NCBI RefSeq assembly: GCF_014395975.1
Contig: NZ_CP060714.1
Coordinates: 1,798,001 to 1,862,000 of the forward strand
Direction: 5' to 3'
Length of the DNA stretch: 64,000 nt
Source: Diaphorobacter ruginosibacter
GTDB lineage: Bacteria > Pseudomonadota > Gammaproteobacteria > Burkholderiales > Burkholderiaceae_C
Shown here piece by piece: positions 43,776 to 53,278 of this stretch (its first letter is position 1; each line of letters starts with the position of its first letter). The translations under genes and the position numbers were made by a program. The notes below the pieces were generated by a model, which saw nothing but the letters and a program-made list of their open reading frames with translations, was not told the DNA's origin and did not search any database.

Positions 43776-43817
43776 GAGCATTTGCTCGATATTTGGAATA
43801 ATATGAGTCATTGCTCA
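43776..43817. promoter_or_regulatory. two TetR-type operators between the MFS and TetR genes
   Basis: A perfect inverted repeat GAGCATTTGCTC (43776-43787) and a related TGAGTCATTGCTCA (43804-43817) have centres 29 bp apart, inside the 90-bp divergent gap. They share the TGAGNNATTGCTCA pattern. Placement between the divergent starts fits joint repression of both genes by the TetR protein. Confidence 0.7.
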
Positions 43818-43845
43818 CGTTGAAAACTCGCGTTAGGACGGACCC

Positions 43846-44469
43846 ATGACAGCACTGCCCCAGCCACGACGCATCCCTCGCCAGAGCCGATCCAGGGCCC
43901 TGGTCGATGCCATTCTGGAAGCCACGGCTCGCGTTTTGAGCGAGCGCGGCTACGCCGCCACCAACACCAACCTAGTGGCCGAGCGCGCGGGCGTCAGCGT
44001 CGGCTCCGTGTACCAGTACTTCCCCAACAAGGACTCGCTGATCACGGCGCTGCACGAGCGGCATGCGGTCGAGATGCATGCCGCGATGGAGACTGTCCTC
44101 GCGAGCGCGTCGTCGCTGGACCTGCGGGGCCAGCTGGCCGCCATCGTCCACGCGTGGCTGGCCGCGCACCGGGTCGCGCCCCAGTTGCACCAGGTGCTGG
44201 AGAAGGAGTTTCCGTTCTTCGATGCACCATCGGACCAGAGCCAGGCGGACCAGAGCATTCACCACCGCATCCAACGGCTGCTGGAGGAGCATCGGCACGA
44301 AGTGACGCAGCAGGACCTGGGGCTGGCGGCCTGGGTTGCGCTGCAGACCATGGAGTCGCTGATCCATGCCGCGGTGATTCCTCCGGGCGCACCGCACCCG
44401 ATCGAGAAGGTGGAGGAGGCGATCGTGGAGATGCTGGTCCGCTACCTGTGCGGCGGACCGCCAAGGTAG
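43846..44469 (+). CDS. TetR/AcrR-family transcriptional regulator
   Basis: The 207-residue regulator has an N-terminal helix-turn-helix (ILEATARVLSERGYAATNTN, VAERAGVSVGSVYQYFPNKD) and a ligand-binding C-terminal helical domain. It is divergent from the MFS exporter with two matching operators between them. It probably represses exporter, reductase and itself until an inducer binds. Confidence 0.92.
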   Translation: MTALPQPRRIPRQSRSRALVDAILEATARVLSERGYAATNTNLVAERAGVSVGSVYQYFPNKDSLITALHERHAVEMHAAMETVLASASSLDLRGQLAAIVHAWLAAHRVAPQLHQVLEKEFPFFDAPSDQSQADQSIHHRIQRLLEEHRHEVTQQDLGLAAWVALQTMESLIHAAVIPPGAPHPIEKVEEAIVEMLVRYLCGGPPR

Positions 44470-44562
44470 GCGAGGGGCGTCCGGCTTTCTCGCGCCACGG
44501 GAGAATTGCACGATAATGCCCGGGCGGGTTGGATCGCGGCATGTTCCGCGCCTGACCCGCGC

Positions 44563-44820
44563 CGATGCAAAGGTGCCTGAACGACTGCCAGCATGCCCTG
44601 CATGCGCATTCAATCGGGTTCAACGGGAAGCAGGTGAGCGACGCCGCATGGCGCCTCGCAAGGCCTGCGCTGCCCCCGCAACGGTAAGCAAGCCAAGGTT
44701 CCCGAATGGGCCGCGCGAAGCATGGAAACCATGCCGCGCGGGCTCGTGGTCACTGCGTCGTCAACCTCTGACAAGACGTGGGAAGGCGCGGAACCGGGCC
44801 GGTAGCAGACATGCCCGGCG
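44563..44820 (+). ncRNA. cobalamin (B12) riboswitch controlling the cobW-cobN operon
   Basis: Core elements of the adenosylcobalamin aptamer appear in order: an AAAGGTGCC-type 5' arm (about 44568), CAACGGGAAGCAGGTGAG (about 44624), CTGCCCCCGCAACGGTAAGC (about 44668), CACTG (44750s), GTGGGAAGGCG (about 44779), and a 3' arm GTAGCAGACATGCCCGGCG that matches the B12 box loosely. It is about 400 nt ahead of the cobW start. High B12 should turn the downstream genes off. Confidence 0.9.
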
Positions 44821-45223
44821 TCTTGCGAGCCCGGATACCGGCCTTTGCTTCGCTTCGGACGCCGCGGGAGAGTGCGTGTCCGGGCGGGCCTGCGCATGCG
44901 GTCCGGTTGGCCACCGTCATCCCTGCTCGGCATGACGCCTGTGCCACCGTGATGCTTGTCTTCAAGGCCTTTTCCCGGAACGGCGCGCCTGCGGTGTGTA
45001 TTGATGACTCATCGTTCGATGACTCCGACGGCTTCGCGGGTGGGCGAGGCGGGATCCGGGAGGCGCACATGAACGCAGGCACGGCGCCCGCGCATGTTCG
45101 TCGAGGCGCGCAGGATTCGCTGCGCGCCGCATGCCTCCCGCTTTCTGCCATGCATACGCGCCGGTCGCCGGGGTGCTGGGCGATCGGTCCTCTCGGAACC
45201 TTCTCCATCCTGGAGCGCATCGC
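44821..45223 (+). other. 403-bp leader between the B12 riboswitch and cobW
   Basis: An open frame (44778-45227) covers this stretch, but its start lies inside the riboswitch. It ends over the cobW start, and its composition lacks family resemblance, so I do not call a gene. The region is most likely untranslated leader holding the expression platform. No clear terminator hairpin with T-run was found. Confidence 0.5.
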
Positions 45224-46273
45224 ATGAACACCGCCAAGATCCCCGCAACCATCGTCACCGGCTTTCTCGGCAGCGGCAAGACCACGCTGCTGCGCCACAT
45301 CCTGGATAACGCCGACGGCCGGCGCATCGCCGTCATCGTCAACGAGTTTGGCGAGCTGGGCATCGACGGGGAAATCCTGCAGGGCTGCGGCATCGGTTGC
45401 GACGAGAGCGGGGCGCCGGTGGAGGGCGCGCTCTACGAACTGGCCAACGGCTGCATGTGCTGCACCGTGCAGGAGGAATTCTTCCCCGTGATGAAGCAGC
45501 TCGCCGAACGGCGCGGCCAGCTCGACGCCATCCTCATCGAAACCTCGGGCCTGGCCCTGCCCAAGCCCCTGGTGCAGGCATTCCAGTGGCCCGAGATTGC
45601 GAGCGTCTTCACGGTGGATGCCGTCGTGACCGTGGTCGATACGCCCGCCGCCGCTGCCGGTCAGTTTGCGGCCCACCCCGAGGCCGTGGACGAGCAGCGC
45701 CGCGCGGATCCGAACCTGGATCATGAATCGCCGCTGCACGAGCTCTTCGAGGACCAGTTGAGCGCGGCCGACCTGGTGGTGCTCAACAAGGTGGATGGCG
45801 TGGACGAGCAGGCCCTGGCCCGGGTGCAGGCGCTGGTGCGCGAGGAACTGTCGCCACAGGTGAAGATCGTGCATGCGGACCATGGCCGACTGCCGCTCGA
45901 TGTGCTGCTGGGCCTGGGCAAGGCGGCCGAGGCCACGATCGACCAGCGCACCAGCCACCACGACCACGAGGAAGACCACGACCATGACGAGTTCGACTCC
46001 TTCGTGGTCGACCTGCCTCCCGTGGACCGCGATCGCCTGCTGGCGGCCGTCAACCGCCTGGTGGGCGAGCACAACATCCTGCGCGTGAAGGGCTTTGCCG
46101 ACATTCCGGGCAAGCCGATGCGGTGGTTGCTGCAGGGCGTGGGCCGCCGGCTCGACTCGCACTTCGACCGCGCGTGGCGCACCGGTGAAGAGCGCCGCAC
46201 CAGCCTCGTGTTCATCGGCCAGGACCTGGACGAGAAGGCGCTGCGCGCGGGCCTTGCCGGCGTCGAGGCCTGA
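45224..46273 (+). CDS. cobW: CobW-family metallochaperone GTPase
   Basis: The 349-residue G3E GTPase starts IPATIVTGFLGSGKTTLLRH (Walker A) and has the metal-site motif NGCMCCTV (CxCC), ETSGLALPKPLVQAF and LNKVDGVDE (NKxD). A His/Asp-rich patch (TSHHDHEEDHDHDEFD) before the C-terminal domain probably binds cobalt. It is thought to deliver Co2+ to the cobaltochelatase, whose large subunit follows by 30 bp. The start is set by GGAG upstream. It is the first gene after the B12 riboswitch. Confidence 0.93.
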   Translation: MNTAKIPATIVTGFLGSGKTTLLRHILDNADGRRIAVIVNEFGELGIDGEILQGCGIGCDESGAPVEGALYELANGCMCCTVQEEFFPVMKQLAERRGQLDAILIETSGLALPKPLVQAFQWPEIASVFTVDAVVTVVDTPAAAAGQFAAHPEAVDEQRRADPNLDHESPLHELFEDQLSAADLVVLNKVDGVDEQALARVQALVREELSPQVKIVHADHGRLPLDVLLGLGKAAEATIDQRTSHHDHEEDHDHDEFDSFVVDLPPVDRDRLLAAVNRLVGEHNILRVKGFADIPGKPMRWLLQGVGRRLDSHFDRAWRTGEERRTSLVFIGQDLDEKALRAGLAGVEA

Positions 46274-46303
46274 GTCGGCCTTCCAGACAAGCAGGAACAG
46301 TCC

Positions 46304-49300
46304 ATGCATTTGCTCAGTACCCGCCCGGGAGGATTCGTAGAGGACGAAAGCGTTGTCACGCGATTGGACCAGACGCCGGCGGACATCGTGATCCTCAGCT
46401 CCGCGGACACCACGCTGGCCTTGCTCGCACAGGCCTGTGCCCGCATGGCGCAGGAGTCACCGGAGTTTCCCCAGGTGCGCCTGGCCAACCTGCTGCACCT
46501 GCGGCAGAGCGCATCCCTCGATCTCTATGTGGACGAGGTGCTGCGCCATGCGCGCGTGGTGGTGGTGGATCACCTCGGTTCGGAATCCGCGTGGCCCTAT
46601 GGCGTGCAGCAGATCGCGGCGCTTGCGCGCGAGCGCGGCCAGCATCTGGCGATGTTCTCGGGCGACCTGCAGGAAGACCTGCGGCTGCTGGAGCACAGCA
46701 CCCTGCCGCTGCCCATCTGCCGCCTGCTGTGGCAGTATCTGCGTTCGGGCGGTGCCGCGAATGCCCGGGCCTTCGTCCAGGCCGCGGCCTTCCATGGCCT
46801 GCAGTTCGGCGCGGAGCCCGCACCGCCGCGCGGCCTGCCGCAGGTGGCCGTGCATGTTCCGCAAGGACTTGTCTCTCGCCAGGCACCCGGCAACGAGCCA
46901 GGCAACACGCCAGGCAACACCACGGGCCATTCGGTTGTCGGCATCGATGACCTCGAAGCTGTATGGCAACCCGGGGCCCCCGTGGTGGCACTGGTGTTCT
47001 ATCGCGCCCACCTGCTGTCCGGCAACACGGCGGCGTTCGACGCCATGGCGCTGGCGCTGAGCGAGCGCGGAATGAATCCGTTGCCCGTGGCGCTGGATTC
47101 GCTCAAGGACGCGCTGTGCCTCTCCACATTCCAGGGCCTGTGCGAGACGCATGGCGTGCAGTTGGTGCTCAACACCACCGCGTTCTCGGCACTTGGCGAG
47201 GGGCAGTCGCTCGCGGGCGATGCTCCCGTGCTGCAGGTGATCGCCAGCGGCGGCAATCGTGAAGACTGGCTGGAGGACAGCCAGGGCCTGCGCCCGCGCG
47301 ACATCGCCATGCAGATCGTGCTGCCAGAGATCGACGGCCGCATCATCACGCGGGCGGTGAGCTTCAAGGGCCTGTCGCACCGCTGCCCCTACACGCAGAC
47401 CGACGTGGTGGCCTACCAGCCGGAGCCCGACCGCGTGGACTTCGTGGCCGAGCTCGCAGCGCGCTGGTGTGCGCTGCGCACCAAGCCTGCCTCCGAGAAG
47501 CGGCTGGCATTGGTGCTTGCCAACTACCCGGGCAGCGAGGGACGGATCGGCAGCGGCGTGGGGCTGGACACGCCAGAGTCCGTCATTCACATTCTCCGTG
47601 CGCTGAAATCCGAGGGCTATGGGGTGAGCGACGATGCGCCCGCCAGCGGCGATGCGCTCATGAAAACCCTGACCCAAGGCATCGCCAACGATCCCGCGCA
47701 GTGGCCGCTGCGCGCGGCATGGCAAAGCTACCCGCTCGCCGACTACCTCGCGCGGCTCGCGGAGCTGGCGCCGGGCATGGCCGATGCCATCAACGCGCGC
47801 TGGGGACCGCCCGAATCTGATCCCGCATTGCGTCAGCAGCGCTTCATGATTGCCGGGCTGCGGCTGGGCACGGTGTTCGTGGGCATCCAGCCAGCGCGAG
47901 CGCTGGCGGACGCCGGAAGGGGCATGGGCGCGCAGGACTACGCGAGCTACCACGACGCAGAGCTGGTGCCGCCCCACAGCTATCTCGCGTTCTATTTCTG
48001 GCTGCGCGATGTGTGGGGTGTCGATGCACTGGTGCATGTGGGCAAGCACGGCAACCTGGAGTGGCTGCCGGGCAAGAGCCTCGCGCTGTCCGCGCAATGC
48101 TGGCCCGATGCGATCCTCGGGCCGCTGCCGCACCTCTATCCCTTCATCGTCAACGATCCCGGCGAAGGCGCGCAGGCCAAGCGCCGCAGCCAGGCCGTGA
48201 TCATCGACCATCTCATGCCGCCGCTCACGCGCGCGGAAAACCACGGGCCGCTGCAGGATCTGGAGCGGCTCGTCGATGAATACTACGACGCGCTGCTGGT
48301 CGATCTGCGCCGGGCGGAGCTGCTGCGCAGGCAGATCCTCGCTCTGGTGCGCCAGCAGCACCTGCTGGAGGACATGGCCGAGGGCAGCTCCGCAGGGGCC
48401 GGCGATGCCGGGGACGCGGACGACGCGCTGCTCGAGCGCATCGATGCCTACCTCTGTGAACTCAAGGAAACCCAGATCCGCGACGGCCTGCATGTGTTCG
48501 GCATGTCGCCCCGGGGCGTGCAGCGGCGCGATACCCTGCTGGCACTCGCGCGTTATCCCTCCGCGCAGGGCCGGAGCCTGCTGCAGGCGCTGGCCGATGA
48601 CCTGCTGGCGGATGCGCCGGCCGATGGAGACGCCACTGGTGCCAGTGCTTTCGACCCCTTGCGCATGGAGCCCGCGCGTGCATGGCAGGGCCCCAGGCCT
48701 CAGGTGCTGCAGGACGTCAGCGGCGATGCCTGGCGGCACGAGGGCGACACGCGCGAGCGGCTGGAACTGCTTGCCGCGCGTGTGATCGAGGAGGCCGGCA
48801 AGGCGGGGGAGCACCCGTTCGGTCAATGGCCGCGAACGCGGGCTGCACTGGAGCATGTCCGGACACAGCTCGCGCCCGCGCTCGATCGCTGCGGCGATGA
48901 GGAAATCCGGCAGCTGCTGCGCGGACTGGAGGGCCGGTTCGTGCCGCCGGGGCCGAGCGGATCACCTTCTCGCGGGCGCCCCGATGTGCTGCCGACGGGC
49001 CGCAACTTCTATACGCTCGACACACGGGCCATTCCGACCCAGGCCGCCTGGGAGCTTGGCGAACAGGCAGCCCGGCGCGTGATCGAGCGCTATCTGCAGG
49101 AGCATGGCGACTATCCGCGCACGCTGGGCCTGTCGGTCTGGGGAACGGCCACCATGCGAACGGGGGGCGACGATGTGGCCCAGGCCTTCGCACTCATCGG
49201 CGTGCGGCCCCGCTGGGCGCCTGGAAGCCACCGGGTGGTGGACTTCGAGGTGATTCCCTGCGTGGGCCTGCACCGTCCGCGCGTGGACGTGACGCTGCGC

Positions 49301-50212
49301 ATCTCGGGCTTCTTCCGCGATGCCTTTCCCGGCGTGGTGCAGATGTTCGACGCGGCCGTGCAGGCCGTGGCCGCGCTCGATGGCGAAGACAAACAGGACA
49401 ATCCGATCCGGGCACGCATCCTGCGCGAGGCAGCGCAGCTCGGGGAGGCCGGCATGGACGACGCCATGGCGCTGCGGCAGGCAAGCTGGCGCGTGTTCGG
49501 CGCGCCGCCGGGGCACTACGGATCGGGGCTGCAGGGGCTGTTCCAGACCGGTGGCTGGCAGAGTGACGCGGACCTTGCGAATGCCTACGTGCAGTGGAGC
49601 GCCTATGCCTATGGCCAGGACGCGGAAGGGGTCCCGGCGCTGGGAGCGCTGGAGCAGCGCCTGGGCGACATGGACATCGCGCTGCAGAACCAGGACAGCC
49701 GCGAGCACGACCTGCTCGATTCGAGCGACTACTTCCAGTTCCAGGGGGGCATGGCGGCGGCCGTCCGGCATCTCTCCGGCAGCCAGCCCGTGCTGTATCA
49801 CGGGGACCATGCCAATCCGCAGAACGCCCGCGTGCGCACGCTGCGCGAGGAAATCGCGCGCGTGGTGCGATCACGCGTGACCAACCCCAAGTGGATGGAA
49901 GGGGCGAGGCGCCACGGCTACAAGGGTGCGTTCGAGATGGCCGCCACGGTGGACTACCTTTTCGGCTTCGATGCCACCACCCACCAGGTGGGCGATCATC
50001 ACTACGCCATGGTGACGGATGCCTACCTGCTCGATGAACAGAACCGCGAGTTTCTCGACCGCTACAACCCGCAGGCGCGCCGCGACATGACCGAGCGCCT
50101 GCTCGAGGCCATGCAGCGCGGCCTCTGGGAGCAGCCCGGCGACTATCGCCAACGCCTCGAAGACCTGATGCTCGCACAGGAGCAGCAGCTCGAAGGCGGC
50201 ACGATCCGATGA
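46304..50212 (+). CDS. cobN: aerobic cobaltochelatase large subunit CobN
   Basis: The 1302-residue protein matches CobN/ChlH: LVLANYPGSEGRIGSGVGLD, VHVGKHGNLEWLPGKSLALS, DNPIRARILREAAQ, and the C-terminal ATVDYLFGFDATTHQVGDHH. It inserts cobalt into hydrogenobyrinic acid a,c-diamide in the aerobic B12 pathway, powered by an AAA+ partner. The usual CobS/CobT partners are replaced here by the ChlI-like ATPase and VWA protein encoded next. It overlaps the next gene by ATGA. Confidence 0.95.
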   Translation: MHLLSTRPGGFVEDESVVTRLDQTPADIVILSSADTTLALLAQACARMAQESPEFPQVRLANLLHLRQSASLDLYVDEVLRHARVVVVDHLGSESAWPYGVQQIAALARERGQHLAMFSGDLQEDLRLLEHSTLPLPICRLLWQYLRSGGAANARAFVQAAAFHGLQFGAEPAPPRGLPQVAVHVPQGLVSRQAPGNEPGNTPGNTTGHSVVGIDDLEAVWQPGAPVVALVFYRAHLLSGNTAAFDAMALALSERGMNPLPVALDSLKDALCLSTFQGLCETHGVQLVLNTTAFSALGEGQSLAGDAPVLQVIASGGNREDWLEDSQGLRPRDIAMQIVLPEIDGRIITRAVSFKGLSHRCPYTQTDVVAYQPEPDRVDFVAELAARWCALRTKPASEKRLALVLANYPGSEGRIGSGVGLDTPESVIHILRALKSEGYGVSDDAPASGDALMKTLTQGIANDPAQWPLRAAWQSYPLADYLARLAELAPGMADAINARWGPPESDPALRQQRFMIAGLRLGTVFVGIQPARALADAGRGMGAQDYASYHDAELVPPHSYLAFYFWLRDVWGVDALVHVGKHGNLEWLPGKSLALSAQCWPDAILGPLPHLYPFIVNDPGEGAQAKRRSQAVIIDHLMPPLTRAENHGPLQDLERLVDEYYDALLVDLRRAELLRRQILALVRQQHLLEDMAEGSSAGAGDAGDADDALLERIDAYLCELKETQIRDGLHVFGMSPRGVQRRDTLLALARYPSAQGRSLLQALADDLLADAPADGDATGASAFDPLRMEPARAWQGPRPQVLQDVSGDAWRHEGDTRERLELLAARVIEEAGKAGEHPFGQWPRTRAALEHVRTQLAPALDRCGDEEIRQLLRGLEGRFVPPGPSGSPSRGRPDVLPTGRNFYTLDTRAIPTQAAWELGEQAARRVIERYLQEHGDYPRTLGLSVWGTATMRTGGDDVAQAFALIGVRPRWAPGSHRVVDFEVIPCVGLHRPRVDVTLRISGFFRDAFPGVVQMFDAAVQAVAALDGEDKQDNPIRARILREAAQLGEAGMDDAMALRQASWRVFGAPPGHYGSGLQGLFQTGGWQSDADLANAYVQWSAYAYGQDAEGVPALGALEQRLGDMDIALQNQDSREHDLLDSSDYFQFQGGMAAAVRHLSGSQPVLYHGDHANPQNARVRTLREEIARVVRSRVTNPKWMEGARRHGYKGAFEMAATVDYLFGFDATTHQVGDHHYAMVTDAYLLDEQNREFLDRYNPQARRDMTERLLEAMQRGLWEQPGDYRQRLEDLMLAQEQQLEGGTIR

Positions 50213-51372
50213 CGAATGCCATGACATCTTCCAAGACCGTATCGGCGCAGGCCGCGTTGCCCGTGCTGTTCCCCTTTGCAGCGATCACCGGCCAGCCCGC
50301 GCTGTGCCAGGCGCTGATCATCGCCGCGCTGGACCCGCGGATCGGCGGCGTGCTCATCGAAGGGCCGCGCGGCACCGCCAAGTCCACGGCCGCCCGTGCG
50401 TTGGCCGAACTGATCGACGGTGCGCCCTTTGTCACCCTGCCGCTCGGAGCCACGCTCGAGCATGTCGCGGGAACGCTGAGCCTCGAGCATGCGCTTGCGG
50501 GCCATGCCCTCGAATTCGCGCCAGGCCTGCTGGCGCGTGCGGATGGCGGCGTGCTCTACGTGGACGAGATCAACCTGCTGGCCGACTCGCTGGTCGATGT
50601 GGTCCTCGACGCAGCGGCCAGCGGTACCAACGTGGTGGAGCGCGATGGCATATCGCACAGCCATGCTGCGCGCTTCGTGCTGGTCGGCACCATGAACCCG
50701 GAGGAGGGGGCGCTGCGTCCCCAGCTGCTGGACAGGCTGGGCCTGTGCGTGCGGCTCCAGAACGTGAACGATGCCGAAGAGCGGCTTGCGATCGTGCGCT
50801 CGCGTCTGGCGTTCGATGCCGACCCGGAGGCTTTCCGTGCGCGCCACGCGGCGGCGCAGTCGGAGCTGGCGGCACGCCTCGCGCGGGCGCGCGGGCGCCT
50901 GGCATCCACCGATGTCCTGCCATGGGGCGACGAGGTGATCGCCCATGCGGGACGCTGGGCCGTGAGCGCACAGGTGGACGGCCTGCGTGCCGACCTGGTG
51001 CTGCTGCGCGCAGCGCGTGCATGGGCCGCATGGCTGGATGCCGATGAACTGCAGACCGGGCACGTCGACGGCATTGCGGAACTGGTTCTTGCACACAGGC
51101 GCAAGCCGGGCGCACCGGCCCAGCTCGGCGACATGCCTGCTCCAGCGCTATCGTCGATGCAGAAGACACCGAGCGAAGCCCGCCAGCAGGCCGGGCCGGC
51201 ATCTCCCACGGCCTCGCGGGAGCAGGGCGCTTCGGGTGGTGCGCATGGTACGGATGCTTCGGGAGACTGGGGCTACATGCCGCCCGAGGCGGTGGCGCTG
51301 GAGCGGCTGGGCAGCAACCATGCCTTCATGCCGCTGCGCAGCACGGGAGCCGATGCATCAAAAAAAGCCTGA
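50209..51372 (+). CDS. ChlI/BchI-like AAA+ ATPase of the cobaltochelatase
   Basis: The 387-residue protein is magnesium-chelatase-subunit-I-like. Walker A is IEGPRGTAKSTAARALAE (about residues 52-69), the insertion LGATLEHVAGTLSLEHAL is typical of ChlI, Walker B is GGVLYVDEINLLAD, and VGTMNPEEGALRPQLLDRLG follows. It probably hydrolyses ATP to drive CobN. The last 80 residues are Ala/Gln/Ser-rich and look disordered. The start overlaps the cobN stop by ATGA. Confidence 0.9.
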   Translation: MTNAMTSSKTVSAQAALPVLFPFAAITGQPALCQALIIAALDPRIGGVLIEGPRGTAKSTAARALAELIDGAPFVTLPLGATLEHVAGTLSLEHALAGHALEFAPGLLARADGGVLYVDEINLLADSLVDVVLDAAASGTNVVERDGISHSHAARFVLVGTMNPEEGALRPQLLDRLGLCVRLQNVNDAEERLAIVRSRLAFDADPEAFRARHAAAQSELAARLARARGRLASTDVLPWGDEVIAHAGRWAVSAQVDGLRADLVLLRAARAWAAWLDADELQTGHVDGIAELVLAHRRKPGAPAQLGDMPAPALSSMQKTPSEARQQAGPASPTASREQGASGGAHGTDASGDWGYMPPEAVALERLGSNHAFMPLRSTGADASKKA

Positions 51373-51407
51373 GCCTTCGCCCCCGGAATGCCCTGGCCAC
51401 CCTGTCG

Positions 51408-52040
51408 GTGCGGGCACGCGGCGCGGCGGAGGCTCGATCGGATGAACGGGGCGCGGATGCACGGCATGCGCAGACGGGCGGGCTGGACTGGCCGCGGACG
51501 CTCATGGCGCGCGGAGGCGAGGCGCTGGCTGCCGAACACCTGCGGCGCAGGCCGCTGCAGCCGCGTGCGGTGCGCCTGCATTGCATGGTGCTTGACTGCT
51601 CGGCCTCCATGGTCACGAGCGGTGCGCTCGCACGGGCCAAGGGCGTCCTGCTGGGCTTGCTGGAGGAGGCCTACCAGCGCCGCGAACAGGTGGCGTTGAT
51701 CTGCTTTGGTGGCGCAGGCGTCGAGCTGCGCCTGCCGCCGTCGCGCGCCGCGCATTGGAACGAGGAGTGGGTGGCGCCCATCGGCGGCGGCGGCGGTACC
51801 CCGCTTGTGCAGGCACTCGGGGCCGCGGATGGCCTGCTGCGCATGCAGGCCCTCAGATTGGCAGCCTTGCAGGGCTGGCTCTGGCTGATGACCGACGCGA
51901 GAACCCGCGAACGGCCCGCGCGTCCGGCGTATGCCGATGAAATCCGGATCCTGGACTTCGAGTCCTCGCGTGCGCCCCTGCGGCGCGCGCAGCAGCTTGC
52001 GCAGGACTGGCGCGCGCACTACCAGCCCGTCAGCGCATGA
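51408..52040 (+). CDS. VWA-domain protein, BchD/CobT-like partner
   Basis: The protein of about 210 residues has a von Willebrand A domain with the MIDAS motif LDCSASM (DxSxS), GGGGGTPLVQAL (the second metal loop) and LWLMTDARTRERP (third). In BchD and CobT such a domain couples the AAA+ ring to the chelatase. The start is uncertain: GTG at 51408 is the first in frame after the previous stop, and ATG at 51504 is an alternative. It follows the ChlI-like gene by 35 bp and overlaps the convergent BtuF-like gene by 11 bp at the 3' ends. Confidence 0.8.
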   Translation: MRARGAAEARSDERGADARHAQTGGLDWPRTLMARGGEALAAEHLRRRPLQPRAVRLHCMVLDCSASMVTSGALARAKGVLLGLLEEAYQRREQVALICFGGAGVELRLPPSRAAHWNEEWVAPIGGGGGTPLVQALGAADGLLRMQALRLAALQGWLWLMTDARTRERPARPAYADEIRILDFESSRAPLRRAQQLAQDWRAHYQPVSA

Positions 52041-52893
52041 GGGCGGGGCCGGCGGCGCGCTGGTCGATTTCGAGCAGGCAGTTCAGGATCTCCTGCGCGG
52101 CCTCATCGATGCGAGGCCCGGGGCGCGCGATCACGTCGAAGCGCTCGGAGGAGATGCGGCAGGCACGGCCCTGTTTCACTGCGGGCATGTAGCTCCAGCC
52201 CGGTCGGTCGGCAATGGCCGGCGTGCCATAGGCATTGGTGGAAATCAGCAGGTCGGGGTTGGCGCGCAGCGCAAACTCGGGTCCCAGCTTGGGGAACAGG
52301 CCCATGCTGGCGGGCACCACGTTCTTCAGCCCGAGGCGCGAAAGCGTCTCGCCGATGAAGGATGATTCGCTCGCCGCCGCATGCCCGCCATGCACCTCGA
52401 AGTAGACGCGCTTGCCTCTCCAATGGGGCGGCACCTTGGCGCGGATCGCTTCCACGCGCTGGTCGATCTTCTTCCAGAGCGCCTCGCCCGTCCCGGGTTT
52501 GCCCAGCGCCCGTGCGACGACCTCCATCTGCAGGCGGAGTTCGCCATGGCTGGTCGCATCCACGGGCAGCACGTTCAGGCCCAGCGCCTTCAGGCGGTCG
52601 GCGGCCCGGTTGAGGGGCCGCAGCAAGACCAGGTCAGGCTTGAGCGCCATGATCATCTCCACCTGCGCGTCGCTCAGTCCGCCCACGCGCGGCAAGGTCT
52701 GCACGGTCTGCGGCCAGTTGGAGTAGCGGTCGATGCCCACGAGTCCGTCGCAGGCATCGAGCGCGCAGACCATTTCGGTGAGGGAGGGCTGCAGCGACAC
52801 CACGCGCAGCGGCGCAGCCTGCCCGGAGGAGGCGGAAACGGCAGACGCGCAAGCCAGGGTGCCCGCGACGATTCTGTGGAGGTGGATGTTCAT
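52030..52893 (-). CDS. BtuF-like periplasmic cobalamin-binding protein
   Basis: The 287-residue protein has a signal peptide ending SASSGQAA and a helical-backbone binding-protein fold: RVVSLQPSLTEMVCALDACD, LVGIDRYSNWP, VGGLSDAQVEMIMALKPDLV. It would capture B12 or cobinamide in the periplasm for an ABC importer. A B12 riboswitch lies upstream on the same strand, which supports the ligand. The start at 52893 is the ATG just before the signal sequence. No btuC/btuD genes are in the window. Confidence 0.88.
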   Translation of the reverse strand: MNIHLHRIVAGTLACASAVSASSGQAAPLRVVSLQPSLTEMVCALDACDGLVGIDRYSNWPQTVQTLPRVGGLSDAQVEMIMALKPDLVLLRPLNRAADRLKALGLNVLPVDATSHGELRLQMEVVARALGKPGTGEALWKKIDQRVEAIRAKVPPHWRGKRVYFEVHGGHAAASESSFIGETLSRLGLKNVVPASMGLFPKLGPEFALRANPDLLISTNAYGTPAIADRPGWSYMPAVKQGRACRISSERFDVIARPGPRIDEAAQEILNCLLEIDQRAAGPALMR

Positions 52894-53059
52894 GGTCCGT
52901 ACTGGGAGCGTGCTGGTGATTTCCACGCGAGCGCGGCATCGGGCTCTGAGATCAGCAAGACGCACCGAGGGCCGCACGACGCAGGTAAAAGTGATGGCTC
53001 ACGCTACTGCCTCGGCAACCCGACCACAAAGAGCCCTCGCTCCATGGCACAGTAACGAC

Positions 53060-53230
53060 TCGCATCGGCAGGTCTCCTGGCTTGCACCGTCTTTGGCGCT
53101 GTCCGCCCCTTCCCGCCGACAGGTGTCGGCAGTGGTTCCGGCGGCAGCTCGGTGCTCACAGTTGCGAGGACAGCCACGTATTTGCAACGTGTTCCCTTTT
53201 CATTCCTCCGTGGAGGAAATCCCATGCTGG
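53060..53230 (-). ncRNA. cobalamin riboswitch upstream of the BtuF-like gene
   Basis: On the minus strand, AAAAGGGAACACG is followed by CGCAACTGTGAGC, CCACTGCCG, GGCGGGAAGGGGCGG and the perfect B12 box AGCCAGGAGACCTGCC (complement of 53067-53082). These elements in this order define the cobalamin aptamer. It ends about 165 nt before the btuF-like start. A TAGAAT -10-like box (complement of 53236-53241) lies directly upstream, so the promoter must lie in or beside the 3' end of the LuxR gene. Confidence 0.92.
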
Positions 53231-53278
53231 CGCGGATTCTACCGGCTCCCGCGAGCATGGCACGGGATGAAACGGCTT

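Noticed and set aside
44778..45227. 149-codon frame between the B12 riboswitch and cobW
   Set aside because: It begins in the aptamer and overlaps the cobW start. No ribosome-binding site or family signal was seen; treated as leader.
46457..48856. 799-codon minus-strand frame inside cobN
   Set aside because: Antisense of conserved cobN codons. No ribosome-binding site and no recognisable domains.
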